The notes under the pieces: model-generated
What the model was told of the DNA's origin: nothing
Database searches by the model: none
The model's input: only the letters and a program-made list of their open reading frames with translations
In this document: piece by piece, positions 16,473 to 25,011 of the stretch
Numbering within the stretch: the stretch's first letter is position 1
How the letters are laid out: each line of letters opens with the position of its first letter
Assembly: GCF_000160455.2 (NCBI RefSeq)
Contig: NZ_ACJX03000001.1
Span: 1,126,001 to 1,190,000 of the forward strand
Origin: Acetomicrobium hydrogeniformans ATCC BAA-1850
GTDB lineage: Bacteria > Synergistota > Synergistia > Synergistales > Acetomicrobiaceae
Direction: 5' to 3'
Length of the DNA: 64,000 nucleotides
Position numbers and translations under genes: made by a program

Positions 16473-17903
16473 CTGATAATTAAAGAAGAGCGCGAGGTAG
16501 GGGTCGTCCACAGCGTTTTGCGAAGGACAATGAGCAAAGTAGTGGCGCAAAATCTCTGATATGCTTTCCTTCGCGGTAATGATGTCCAAAAAACGCTCGC
16601 TCAAGTTGATTACGGGATCGCCTTCGATCACAGCTTGAAAACCGATTATTTGCCCTTCTTTTAAACCAGGAGTTTTTTCTTTCGAGATAACGACCTTCCA
16701 ATAACCGTTTTTCCCCAAAGGCATAGCATTATCCCTCGTTCTAACAGGAAGGACGATTGTCTTTACAGGGATCCCTGCTTTGTTTGCCGCCTCTTCGCTC
16801 CACCCTACGCTGGTCCAATGCAGGTCAAAGTATGAGCTAACTCCCCATATTGTAACGGGCGGAAGCTCTGCAGGCATTCCTGTAATGTTTGACGCCGCAA
16901 CCAACCCTTGTCGCATGGCAAGGGTGCCTATGAGGGGCAATATCGCCCTGCCAGTGGGTGCATCAACGACCTGTACGACATCCCCCACGGCGTAGACATC
17001 GGGATGAGATGTTCTCATGTGGGAGTCGACCACGATTCCCCGCTCCATTTTGAGCCCGCAAGCTTTAGCTAATGCTACGTTGGGGCGCACGCCTGTAGCG
17101 AAGAGCACACCATCAGCTTTGATAGTCGAGCCATCGGACAAAACTACACCTTCGGGTGTTACGTCAGTCACACTCACGCCGATATAGGCTTTAACGCCCC
17201 GCTCGAGCGCACGCTTTTCAATCAAAGATGCCATATCCGCGTCCAAGGCCACGCTCAAATGCGGCAATACCTCGACAATATGGACTTGAAGTCCGCGATC
17301 GTGGAGGGCTTCTGTCATTTCTAGTCCAATGGCACCGCTTCCTACTACAACCACGCTTTTGCCGCGAGAGGCGAACTTATCAAGTCTTCGAGCGTCATCT
17401 GCTCCCCTGATGACATAGACGTTGGGCGCCAACCTGGATTTCTCGACAAGTTCATTTCCATACATAACCCATGTGTCTTTGCCCTCAGATGTTACAGACG
17501 ATGTGCCTTCCCGCAAAACACCTGATACAGGAGGAATCCATGGGACGGCGCCGGTGGCTAAAATGAGCTTTTCAAAGGAAATCTCGATCTGCCCATCAGC
17601 CTCTTCCGCATAAGCTTTTTTGGAAGCTATATCAAGTTCTTTCACGACGCCATGTACGATATCCTTCGGCATATCTTTGGGCATGCGCTCGCCTTTGGAA
17701 AGGTCTACCACCAGCGCTTCAGGGCCTTGGGGCACGAGCTTTCTGCCAACCCCATACGGCAAGCTACAGATGATCGTTGGTTCTTCATTCATAACTATCT
17801 TCACGTTGTCCTCGCCCATCATTCGCAAAGCCATATAGGAGATGCGTCCACCCGGGCCTCCGCCGATGATGAGAACTTTAGTAGAGAAACTATTTTTATC
17901 CAT
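16434..17903 (-). CDS. FAD-dependent pyridine nucleotide-disulfide oxidoreductase (CoA-disulfide/persulfide reductase or NADH oxidase-like)
   Basis: 489 aa. FAD-binding GGGPGG at about residue 14, a Cys in IICSLPYGVG at the place of the redox cysteine of CoA-disulfide reductase and NADH oxidase, NAD-binding VVGSGAIGLE near residue 188, and the second FAD motif DVYAVGDVVQV. Likely reduces a disulfide, persulfide or O2 with NAD(P)H. The extreme C-terminus (TLASKSRPRPI) comes from an unrelated vestige and is probably not ancestral. The promoter holds a CsoR/CstR-like operator, which fits persulfide stress. Confidence 0.8.
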   Translation of the reverse strand: MDKNSFSTKVLIIGGGPGGRISYMALRMMGEDNVKIVMNEEPTIICSLPYGVGRKLVPQGPEALVVDLSKGERMPKDMPKDIVHGVVKELDIASKKAYAEEADGQIEISFEKLILATGAVPWIPPVSGVLREGTSSVTSEGKDTWVMYGNELVEKSRLAPNVYVIRGADDARRLDKFASRGKSVVVVGSGAIGLEMTEALHDRGLQVHIVEVLPHLSVALDADMASLIEKRALERGVKAYIGVSVTDVTPEGVVLSDGSTIKADGVLFATGVRPNVALAKACGLKMERGIVVDSHMRTSHPDVYAVGDVVQVVDAPTGRAILPLIGTLAMRQGLVAASNITGMPAELPPVTIWGVSSYFDLHWTSVGWSEEAANKAGIPVKTIVLPVRTRDNAMPLGKNGYWKVVISKEKTPGLKEGQIIGFQAVIEGDPVINLSERFLDIITAKESISEILRHYFAHCPSQNAVDDPYLALFFNYQTTLASKSRPRPI

Positions 17904-17963
17904 GTATTCTTTCCTCTCTTCCCCTTTTAAATTAACTCCATATAATCCCGCAATTTAGGAAAC

Positions 17964-17992
17964 ATTATATACCCACCAGGGGTAATATGCAA
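17964..17992 (-). promoter_or_regulatory. Promoter with CsoR/CstR-like operator before the flavoprotein gene
   Basis: On the minus strand TTGCAT (17987-17992) and TATAAT (17964-17969) are 17 bases apart. The spacer reads ATTACCCCTGGTGGGTA, an imperfect inverted repeat of the TACCCC-n-GGGTA kind. Position and sequence resemble the promoter at 10172-10201. Confidence 0.5.
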
Positions 17993-18054
17993 GCTATTCC
18001 ACACATAAAATCTCATAGCTGTAATGTATATTGTTCTTTATGTTCCTAATTTGC

Positions 18055-18588
18055 TTAATGTGATGTGGGAAAGTAGGGTTCCTCGAAATTGAACACATAC
18101 CCATATACATTGACTTGTGTTTGGCTCATTACAGCCAATTCAACTGCTGCTTTGAGGACTTTAAAGGAGAATACGTGCTTGTTATTCCTATTTATTTTAT
18201 TTAGTGCTGCTTTCAAATCCTCATATTCGGCTTTGCATTGAAGAATCTCTTCATTGGTTCCAGCTAAAATCTTCACATTAACATTGATGACATCGCCCTC
18301 GCCATTTGGAAATTCTATTCGCACAATACCGTTGCGGATGGGGTGAAAGGGGATATGTTCGGGCTCTATAGCTCTCATGCCCAATGTGTCCAGCTCAATT
18401 GATAAAAAAGATCTTATGCCTTCAAGTTGTGATTTGGGCAAGTCGATTAAAAAAATATATTCGCTTCTTCCTTTTTTCGTGATGGCTGGTATAGCGTGAA
18501 CGCTTGAGGCACCGCGAGCCATCAACCCATCGATCAGATAAGGTAATGCCTCCCCTGTTATGCTATCTACGTTAACTATTAGGAGCAT
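18055..18588 (-). CDS. LarC C-terminal-domain-like protein
   Basis: 177 aa. The start MLLIVNVDSITGEALPYLID and the following MARGASSVHAIPAITKKGR parallel the T-N-(I/V)-D-D-M-T-GE and KKxR region of the C-terminal half of LarC, the nickel-insertion CTP-dependent cyclometallase. The end has CKAEYEDLKAAL, like the PEYEDC region of LarC. The N-terminal LarC half is missing and no larA, larB or larE is nearby. It lies 29 bases after the 596-aa gene and is probably co-transcribed. A metal-handling role is inferred only. Confidence 0.6.
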   Translation of the reverse strand: MLLIVNVDSITGEALPYLIDGLMARGASSVHAIPAITKKGRSEYIFLIDLPKSQLEGIRSFLSIELDTLGMRAIEPEHIPFHPIRNGIVRIEFPNGEGDVINVNVKILAGTNEEILQCKAEYEDLKAALNKINRNNKHVFSFKVLKAAVELAVMSQTQVNVYGYVFNFEEPYFPTSH

Positions 18589-18617
18589 TGTTATCCCCTT
18601 TCTTCGCTGTTATTTAC

Positions 18618-20408
18618 CTAATCAACTGCATCTTGCATATCTTTCGCTAAACGCACTGCAAGCTGGCCCACTTTATAGGCCTTCTCTTCGGCTCCAGGTA
18701 TAGCGTTTGTGATGTTGGCTCCTTTTACAGCTTGTTTGGCAGCATCTTTTGAATCCAATTTGCCAGAAGCGGCAGCTACAGCAGCAGGTATGACCGCATT
18801 GACAGTGCAGCAACCAATGTACATTAACTCCTGAGCCACTGCTGATGCTACAGTTATGGGGATGGTCCACTCGGTTCTTTGATTAAGCACAACATCCGGC
18901 GTTACTTTATGAGATAAACCTTCAATCTTAAACTCCTTGCCATCTACCGTGACAACTGCATCTATATCGGCATCGAACCCCCAGAAGGTTTGAGCGAAAG
19001 GATGGTCTCTGCGGGCTCCCCCCTTTAGCTTGTTGAACTTAATCGATATCTTTCGATTGAAAAAGTTGCTGAATATCATGCTCGAACGTTCCTCAACCTT
19101 CGTTAGCCTCTTGAGATCTATGTCGTGGCATATTTCTTCAAGGGTCTTGCCTGCCTTGAGGCCATCCCATGTGTACTTGGCTATGCGGTACTCCATGTTG
19201 TAACGAATTCCCTGGGTTCCCTTAATGACTGCCTCTGTAACCGGGCCGCGCGTGAGTTGCTCTGCTTTGTGAGCTACCATATTTGCCGAAGCTGCGGCAA
19301 TCTCTGGATCGATCCATTCATTAAGCTTCATGTCACGTATCATGTCCGCAGTTGCCTCGACATCTCCGCCAGTCTCAAGGAGCTTCATGGAAGCACATAT
19401 GGAGTCAGCTACAAGATGAGCAAGCGGGGGGTTAACGGGACCTGCTCCAAATCCTGCGCCAATCATGGGACCTTCCTGAAAGATCGCTATCATCTCGTTA
19501 AGGGTCATCATTCCGACAACGGTGGGTGCTCCAATATCCTTCAAGATGATTCCCATATCTCCAATTAACGTCGCTGTGTCGTACTCCTTCCCGGTTCCGC
19601 GCATATGAAGCTTTGGGGGAAGTCCGGCCGCTTCTGCAGCGCCCTTGCCGACAAGATATCCTGTTCCTTGGACAAAAAATTCGCCATATTCTTGACCTAT
19701 CATTCCATCCGGATTAACTATTTCTAGAACAGCTGCTGCTGCGATTGCAGCCGAAAGCCATGGGTTGGGGTTGATGCCAACACCTTGATATGCTCTAAAC
19801 ATGGCTTCCACTCCTACTTTCGTCCCCTTTTTAGCTAGATCAACGTAAATCATATCCTCTCCTAAAACGCTATGACCATAAACGGCTCCACCTGCTACGA
19901 AGGGAGGGACAACTTCTCCGCTAAAACGACATATCTCGCCCTTGTCAATAGCTTCGTAAATTGCTTTAACTGCAGGAAAGCCTGAAACTTTGTTAGTTAG
20001 CTTAGAAATAGGTATTGCTTGAACACCGGCTCTAGATGCGCCGGCCTTAATCCTGGCCAACGAACCAAGTTTTCTGTTCCCAGCCGGGACTCCGGCTCTC
20101 GACGCTGTTCCCATGAGATTTAAGAACGCTGCAACAATGAGGGCAGCGTTTGCTGCATCGGCACCAGCCTCTTTGGCCGCTTTTATCCCAGCTTCTACTA
20201 TTGCATCTACTGGTAGATATTCCATGTTAGCGTCTGAAAGCTTTGTGCTGCGTCCCTGAAGGATTTCTTTGACTACTACGTTAGCTACACTATATACAGC
20301 GAGATTGAGCATTCCATGTCCTCTCGTGAGTGCTTCAAGACGATCGCTGGTCTCATTTTCGACGAAGGTATTTGCCGCCATAATTGCTGAACCTATCTCC
20401 TTTTGCAT
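18618..20408 (-). CDS. Conserved protein of unknown function, 596 aa
   Basis: I do not recognise the family. The protein is rich in Ala and Gly, with many short helices and no clear signal peptide. Notable segments are [20 protein letters not shown] near 115, [20 protein letters not shown] near 170, [17 protein letters not shown] near 328 and a C-terminal run with [23 protein letters not shown] 20408 has a strong AGGAGGTG box eight bases upstream. First gene of a minus-strand operon with the LarC-like gene and divergent from an Mrp ATPase. Fur-like sequence lies in the shared upstream region. An enzyme or scaffold acting on a metal cofactor is possible but unproven. Confidence 0.7.
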   Translation of the reverse strand: MQKEIGSAIMAANTFVENETSDRLEALTRGHGMLNLAVYSVANVVVKEILQGRSTKLSDANMEYLPVDAIVEAGIKAAKEAGADAANAALIVAAFLNLMGTASRAGVPAGNRKLGSLARIKAGASRAGVQAIPISKLTNKVSGFPAVKAIYEAIDKGEICRFSGEVVPPFVAGGAVYGHSVLGEDMIYVDLAKKGTKVGVEAMFRAYQGVGINPNPWLSAAIAAAAVLEIVNPDGMIGQEYGEFFVQGTGYLVGKGAAEAAGLPPKLHMRGTGKEYDTATLIGDMGIILKDIGAPTVVGMMTLNEMIAIFQEGPMIGAGFGAGPVNPPLAHLVADSICASMKLLETGGDVEATADMIRDMKLNEWIDPEIAAASANMVAHKAEQLTRGPVTEAVIKGTQGIRYNMEYRIAKYTWDGLKAGKTLEEICHDIDLKRLTKVEERSSMIFSNFFNRKISIKFNKLKGGARRDHPFAQTFWGFDADIDAVVTVDGKEFKIEGLSHKVTPDVVLNQRTEWTIPITVASAVAQELMYIGCCTVNAVIPAAVAAASGKLDSKDAAKQAVKGANITNAIPGAEEKAYKVGQLAVRLAKDMQDAVD

Positions 20409-20476
20409 TTCTGTTACACCTCCTATTCTTTGGTTGACGAATCTCTTTGCGTTATTTCCTTAACTTTAAGTATATT

Positions 20477-20495
20477 GAAATTGATACTCATTTAT
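20477..20495 (-). promoter_or_regulatory. Possible weak Fur box upstream of the 596-aa gene
   Basis: GAAATTGATACTCATTTAT agrees with the 19-base Fur box at roughly 13 positions and lies 70 bases before the ATG of the minus-strand operon. Weaker than the other two Fur boxes in the window. Confidence 0.35.
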
Positions 20496-20616
20496 GATTT
20501 TATCAAGAGGAGTTGCTATGTCAATATATGGGAGGCTCTATTCAATAGTTAATGCGAAAACTTACCGGTGATGAGAATCCAAAAGAATAGTTCCTTCGCT
20601 CGGTATTATAGATATA

Positions 20617-20648
20617 GATATTGATATTCATTATCTATAAAGTATAAT
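20617..20648 (+). promoter_or_regulatory. Fur box overlapping the mrp promoter
   Basis: GATATTGATATTCATTATC (20617-20635) matches the 19-base Fur box GATAATGATAATCATTATC at 17 positions. It covers the probable -35 TTGATA (20621-20626), with -10 TATAAT at 20643-20648 after a 16-base spacer. The remainder of the 350-base gap to either gene holds no reading frame I can support. Confidence 0.6.
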
Positions 20649-20761
20649 ATACAGCGTTTGCTTTATGAGGAACGAAAAGGAATTTCTTGTGTTTTTTCCT
20701 TACGGAGAGTCATGTATGTTTGGATCAGGATAATCAATTGGGAACGAAGGAGGAATTCGTT

Positions 20762-21538
20762 ATGAATGAAGACCACGATAGTGCGCCAATCGCCAAAGCC
20801 AAGAAAGTGGGAGTGGATCATGTATTAGCTATAGGAAGTGGCAAAGGGGGCGTTGGAAAAAGCTCTGTTACTGCTCTGTTAGCTGTAGCTTTACAGCGAC
20901 AAGGATTTAAGGTAGGTATTCTGGACGCAGACCTCACAGGGCCATCCATTCCAAAACTTTTAGGGGTGGATGGAATGCCTAAGGCTGCTTTTTCCAGCTT
21001 AATTCCACCGGTTTCGCCAAATCTTGGGATCCGCGTAATGTCCATAAATCTTCTCTTAGATGATCCTTACAAACCTGTGATATGGAGAGGACCCCTTGTA
21101 GCAAACGTTATAAAGCAATTTTGGGAAGATGTGATGTGGGGAGAGATTGACTATCTGTTGGTAGACTTGCCACCTGGCACTTCTGATGCTCCCCTCACGA
21201 TCATGCAACTATTGCCTTTAGATGGTTTTTTGGCTGTCACATCACCCCAGTCCCTTTCGGCCATGGTTGTAATTAAGGCAGTGAACATGGCTAACATGTT
21301 GTCCATACCAGTTTTAGGTGCAGTGGAAAATATGAGTTATGCCATATGTCCTTACTGTCATCAGGCGTGGGAGCCCTTCGGTTCTAGCCACTCGGAAGAG
21401 TTGGAAGAACATAACATCCCTATTTTGGCTAGACTGCCCATAGATCCGTCAATTGCCAAACTTGGAGATAAAGGCAAGCTTGAAACCTACGATAACGCGG
21501 AGGTGATGCAGAGTCTTCTAGCTATCGCAACATATTAG
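20762..21538 (+). CDS. mrp: Mrp/NBP35 family iron-sulfur carrier ATPase
   Basis: About 258 aa. Deviant Walker A GSGKGGVGKSS, switch I-like DADLTGPSIPKLLG, and DLPPGTSDAPLT are all diagnostic of Mrp/ApbC/Nbp35. The CPYC motif near residue 190 can hold a bridging 4Fe-4S cluster in the dimer. ATG 20762 with AAGGAGG is preferred over TTG 20687. Transcribed from a Fur-box promoter, divergent from the LarC-like operon. Likely transfers iron-sulfur clusters to target proteins, perhaps those encoded next door. Confidence 0.85.
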   Translation: MNEDHDSAPIAKAKKVGVDHVLAIGSGKGGVGKSSVTALLAVALQRQGFKVGILDADLTGPSIPKLLGVDGMPKAAFSSLIPPVSPNLGIRVMSINLLLDDPYKPVIWRGPLVANVIKQFWEDVMWGEIDYLLVDLPPGTSDAPLTIMQLLPLDGFLAVTSPQSLSAMVVIKAVNMANMLSIPVLGAVENMSYAICPYCHQAWEPFGSSHSEELEEHNIPILARLPIDPSIAKLGDKGKLETYDNAEVMQSLLAIATY

Positions 21539-21591
21539 TAGCGACGGACGCGGCTCCTAAATATTCTGAATTGCAAGTTAATTTTATTTGC

Positions 21592-21620
21592 TTGACATGT
21601 CTCTGCGATCAAATTAGAAT
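21592..21620 (+). promoter_or_regulatory. Promoter of the ilv-leu operon
   Basis: TTGACA at 21592-21597 and TAGAAT at 21615-21620 with a 17-base spacer, ending 37 bases before the leader-peptide ATG. Confidence 0.75.
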
Positions 21621-21657
21621 GATCAGAAATTTACCGCTAGAAGGAGGGGAAACGCAG

Positions 21658-21744
21658 ATGTTACGCCAGGACGTAGTATGCATGGAATTGGTCCTAGTGC
21701 TAGTTCTAATAATTATAAGCTGCGGGTCCCCTCCCGGAGCATAG
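21658..21744 (+). CDS. Branched-chain amino acid operon leader peptide
   Basis: 28 codons from ATG to TAG, with a GAAGGAGGGG ribosome binding site. The middle reads ELVLVLVLIIIS: 13 of 28 residues are Leu, Val or Ile and ten of them are consecutive. This is the arrangement of an attenuation leader that senses charging of tRNA-Leu, tRNA-Val and tRNA-Ile. The peptide itself needs no function. It sits between the promoter and the attenuator of the ilv-leu operon. Confidence 0.85.
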   Translation: MLRQDVVCMELVLVLVLIIISCGSPPGA

Positions 21745-21812
21745 GGCTCTTATTACCCTTAGCTTCCAAGGTCGGGACCCGTAAGCGTTACAGGGGTCCC
21801 GACCTTTTTATT
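21722..21812 (+). promoter_or_regulatory. Attenuator: antiterminator and terminator hairpins
   Basis: AAGGTCGGGACCC (21768-21780) pairs with GGGTCCCGACCTT (21794-21806), followed by TTTTTATTTT: a strong terminator. CGGGTCCC at 21723-21730, directly after the Leu/Val/Ile codons, is complementary to GGGACCCG at 21774-21781, the left arm of the terminator. A ribosome stalled at the hungry codons would leave it free to form the antiterminator. Confidence 0.8.
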
Positions 21813-21835
21813 TTCTTATGAAGGAGGTGATAATT

Positions 21836-22363
21836 GTGAAATATGTTATAGGAGTATTAGCTGAGGACAACCCCGGAGTGCTTTCTCGCATAGCAGCCCT
21901 AATAGCACGAAGAGGATACAACGTGGAGAGCTTAAGCGTGGGTCATAGCCATATCGAGGGATTTTCCCGATTTACCATGGTTGTAGAAGGCGATGAAAGG
22001 GTTGTCGACCAGATTGTGAAGCAGCTGGATAAATTAATAGAGATAGTGGAGGTGAGAAATTTGAGTCAGGCTCCCTATGTGGAACGTTGGATCATGTTGA
22101 TCAAGGTTTCGGCTCCATTGGAGATCAGGCCTCATGTCCTTCAAACGGCCGAAGCCTTTCGAGGAAAAGCTGTAGATGTGGGCGGAGATGCCTTGGTCTT
22201 CGAGGTCACCGGAGACAAGGGCAAGGTTGAAGCCTTCTTGTCTGCCATGAGGCCTTTCGGGATTTTGGAAGTAGCTTCAAGCGGAGCCGTGGCAATGCAG
22301 CGCGTAGGATTTGAAGGTAAAGTTTCAGGCCGATGCGAAGAGTATGAATTGAAACTAGCATAA
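21836..22363 (+). CDS. ilvN: Acetolactate synthase small (regulatory) subunit
   Basis: About 175 aa. N-terminal ACT domain (KYVIGVLAEDNPGVLSRIAA, RRGYNVESLSVG) and second ACT-like half. It binds valine and regulates the catalytic IlvB subunit in the first step of valine and isoleucine synthesis. GTG 21836, eight bases after AGGAGGTG, is preferred over ATG 21818. First gene of the operon; the catalytic subunit is the last gene, 3.8 kb away. Confidence 0.9.
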   Translation: MKYVIGVLAEDNPGVLSRIAALIARRGYNVESLSVGHSHIEGFSRFTMVVEGDERVVDQIVKQLDKLIEIVEVRNLSQAPYVERWIMLIKVSAPLEIRPHVLQTAEAFRGKAVDVGGDALVFEVTGDKGKVEAFLSAMRPFGILEVASSGAVAMQRVGFEGKVSGRCEEYELKLA

Positions 22364-22398
22364 AATTTTGCACGACTAATATTAAGGAGGAATAGAAT

Positions 22399-23409
22399 AT
22401 GGCAAGGGTTTATTATGACGGAGATGCTGACATAAAAGTTTTGGCTAATAAAAAGGTCGCAGTATTGGGTTACGGAAGCCAAGGCCATGCCCATGCGCAG
22501 AACTTGCGGGACAGTGGTCTGAGCGTAGTGGTTGGTCTTCACAAAGGGAGTTCTTCTATAGAAAGGGCACGCCAGGATGGCTTGGAGGTGCGGGATGTAA
22601 AAGAGGCGGTGGCCATGAGTGACCTGGTCGTCTTTCTCGTTCCCGATCACATCCAGGCTAAAATCTACAAAGAACAAGTGGCTCCTAACCTAAAAGATGG
22701 AGCAGCGCTGGTTTTCGCCCACGGTTTTACCATTCATTTTCATCAGATCATACCCCCTTCCACCGTAGACGTCTTCATGGTCGCTCCCAAAAGCCCTGGG
22801 CATCTGCTGCGTAGAACCTATCAGGAAGGAAAGGGCGTTCCTGCGCTATTTGCAGTTCATCAGAATGCGTCGGGTTCGGCCAGAGAGATGGCTTTAGCTT
22901 ATGCCTGTGCTTTAGGTTGCGGACGAGCAGGTTTGATTGAGACAACTTTTGCCGAGGAGACGGAAACGGATCTATTCGGAGAACAGGCTGTCCTCTGCGG
23001 TGGAGTGACGGAGTTGGTCAAAGCAGGTTTCGATACCCTGGTCGAGGCAGGATATCAGCCGGAAATTGCTTATTTCGAATGTTTGAACGAGCTTAAGCTG
23101 ATAGTGGACATGATGTATGAGGGAGGGCTGTCTTGGATGCGCTATTCGGTGAGCGATACGGCCAAATATGGGGACATGGTAGCAGGTAAGAAAGTTATTG
23201 ATTCGAAAGTCAGAGAGACGATGAAGGAGCTTTTGAAAAACATTCAAGAGGGCAGCTTTGCTAAAGACTGGATACTTGAAAATCAATGCAACAGGCCTCA
23301 AATGAGAGCTTGGCAGCAGAGGGAGAAAAATCACCTTATAGAAAGGGTCGGCTTTGAACTTAGAAAGATGATGCCCTGGCTCGATGCCAAAAAAGCTCCG
23401 GAAAATTAA
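22399..23409 (+). CDS. ilvC: Ketol-acid reductoisomerase
   Basis: 336 aa, class I length. Rossmann motif [13 protein letters not shown] near residue 26, MVAPKSPGH near 130, and the metal- and substrate-binding [22 protein letters not shown] region near 190, then the EGLSWM-like [17 protein letters not shown]. Converts acetolactate to dihydroxyisovalerate using NAD(P)H and Mg2+. ATG with AAGGAGGAA. Between ilvN and leuA in the operon. Confidence 0.95.
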   Translation: MARVYYDGDADIKVLANKKVAVLGYGSQGHAHAQNLRDSGLSVVVGLHKGSSSIERARQDGLEVRDVKEAVAMSDLVVFLVPDHIQAKIYKEQVAPNLKDGAALVFAHGFTIHFHQIIPPSTVDVFMVAPKSPGHLLRRTYQEGKGVPALFAVHQNASGSAREMALAYACALGCGRAGLIETTFAEETETDLFGEQAVLCGGVTELVKAGFDTLVEAGYQPEIAYFECLNELKLIVDMMYEGGLSWMRYSVSDTAKYGDMVAGKKVIDSKVRETMKELLKNIQEGSFAKDWILENQCNRPQMRAWQQREKNHLIERVGFELRKMMPWLDAKKAPEN

Positions 23410-23424
23410 AAAAGGAGATGTCGA

Positions 23425-24987
23425 ATGATGAGTGACGATCGTGTGAGAGTATTCGATACGACGCTTAGAGATGGAGAGCAGTCGCCGGGAATAAATTTAA
23501 ATTCGCAGGAAAAGCTCCACATTGCCTATCAATTGGCTGCCTTAGGCGTGGATATCATAGAAGCCGGTTTTCCTGCCGCTTCACCGGGAGACGCAGAGGC
23601 CGTCCGACTTATAGCTGAAAAGGTTAAAGGTCCCATAATAGCAGGATTGTCTAGGACAAGAAGAGAAGACATAAGGGCTGCCTTTGAGTCGGTAAAATGT
23701 GGAGAGCGTCCGCGCATTCACGTGTTCATAGCCACAAGCGATATCCATATGCAATATAAGCTCAAGATGACGAGGGAAGAAGTGTTGGAAGAAATTCGTT
23801 CCGCTGTAAGTTATGCCAAAAGCCTCGTTGCCGACGTGGAATTTTCCGCAGAGGATGGCAGCAGGTCCGACCCCGAATTTCTGATTGAAGCCTTCAAGGT
23901 CGCAGCAGATTGCGGGGCAACCACTTTAAACTTGCCCGATACCGTGGGATACGCCATACCCGAAGAATTTGGAGATTTCTTTTCTAGGGTGATGAAGGGC
24001 GTAGGTAGAGAAGATGTAATATGGTCGGTTCACTGTCATGATGACTTGGGCTTGGCCGTGGCAAATTCCCTGGTGGCAGTTAAGGCGGGAGCAAGACAGG
24101 TAGAGTGCACAATAAACGGAATAGGCGAACGCGCCGGCAACGCTTCACTGGAAGAAATTGTCATGGCCCTGCGTACCAGAAAAGAGTACTTTGGAACCGA
24201 GACAGACATAAACACTACTCACCTTTATCCTACTAGCAGGCTTGTGTCGCGATTGACGGGTTTCGCCATACCTCCCAATAAAGCAGTTGTAGGAGATAAC
24301 GCCTTTTCTCATGAGGCCGGAATACATCAGCACGGTGTCTTGTGCGATAAGAGGACATACGAGATCATGAGACCTCAGGACGTAGGAGCTCCCGACACTA
24401 AATTGGTGTTGGGAAAGCATTCCGGGAGACACGCCTTTTCGGAGAGGATAAAAGGCCTCGGATATCATTTAAACGAAGAAGAGATGGCAAAGGCCTTCGT
24501 GTTATTCAAGGATTTATGCGATAAAAAGGGCATCGTCAGCGACGGCGATATTGAAGCTTTGGTCGTGGACGAAATTCTTGGAGGCGCAACGAAGAGGACC
24601 TTTGAGTTGAGGGATTTCATGGTCAATGTGGGAGCGGGCGGCAGGGGATCTGCTACCGTGGTGATTTCCGACGGCGAAAGGACTGTGAGCGATGCCGCCA
24701 CAGGCAACGGCCCTGTTGATGCAGCTTACAAGGCGATAAAAAGGATAATAAACATCGAACCTGAGTTGGTCAGCTACAAGATTTCCGCAGTTAGCGAGCG
24801 CTCCGATGCAGTGGGAGAAGCGGTGGTAGTTGTGAAATTGAAGGGCGTGTTGGCCCAAGGAAGAGGAGCGAGCACCGACGTCATAGAGGCGAGCATAAAG
24901 GCCTATTTAAACGCCGTAAATCGACTGGTCCAAATTGCGGAGGCCAGAGGGATTAACATCCTTCCACAGTATGTGAGCACGGTGTAA
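23425..24987 (+). CDS. leuA: 2-isopropylmalate synthase
   Basis: 520 aa. Catalytic domain begins [35 protein letters not shown] and the HxH-type GIHQHGVL metal site are present. The C-terminal LeuA allosteric domain (about residues 390-520) binds leucine. Condenses acetyl-CoA with 2-oxoisovalerate, the first step to leucine. ATG ATG start with AAAGGAG. 15 bases after ilvC. Confidence 0.93.
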   Translation: MMSDDRVRVFDTTLRDGEQSPGINLNSQEKLHIAYQLAALGVDIIEAGFPAASPGDAEAVRLIAEKVKGPIIAGLSRTRREDIRAAFESVKCGERPRIHVFIATSDIHMQYKLKMTREEVLEEIRSAVSYAKSLVADVEFSAEDGSRSDPEFLIEAFKVAADCGATTLNLPDTVGYAIPEEFGDFFSRVMKGVGREDVIWSVHCHDDLGLAVANSLVAVKAGARQVECTINGIGERAGNASLEEIVMALRTRKEYFGTETDINTTHLYPTSRLVSRLTGFAIPPNKAVVGDNAFSHEAGIHQHGVLCDKRTYEIMRPQDVGAPDTKLVLGKHSGRHAFSERIKGLGYHLNEEEMAKAFVLFKDLCDKKGIVSDGDIEALVVDEILGGATKRTFELRDFMVNVGAGGRGSATVVISDGERTVSDAATGNGPVDAAYKAIKRIINIEPELVSYKISAVSERSDAVGEAVVVVKLKGVLAQGRGASTDVIEASIKAYLNAVNRLVQIAEARGINILPQYVSTV

Positions 24988-25011
24988 TGTCGAGGAGAGG
25001 GAGTGGGGAAG

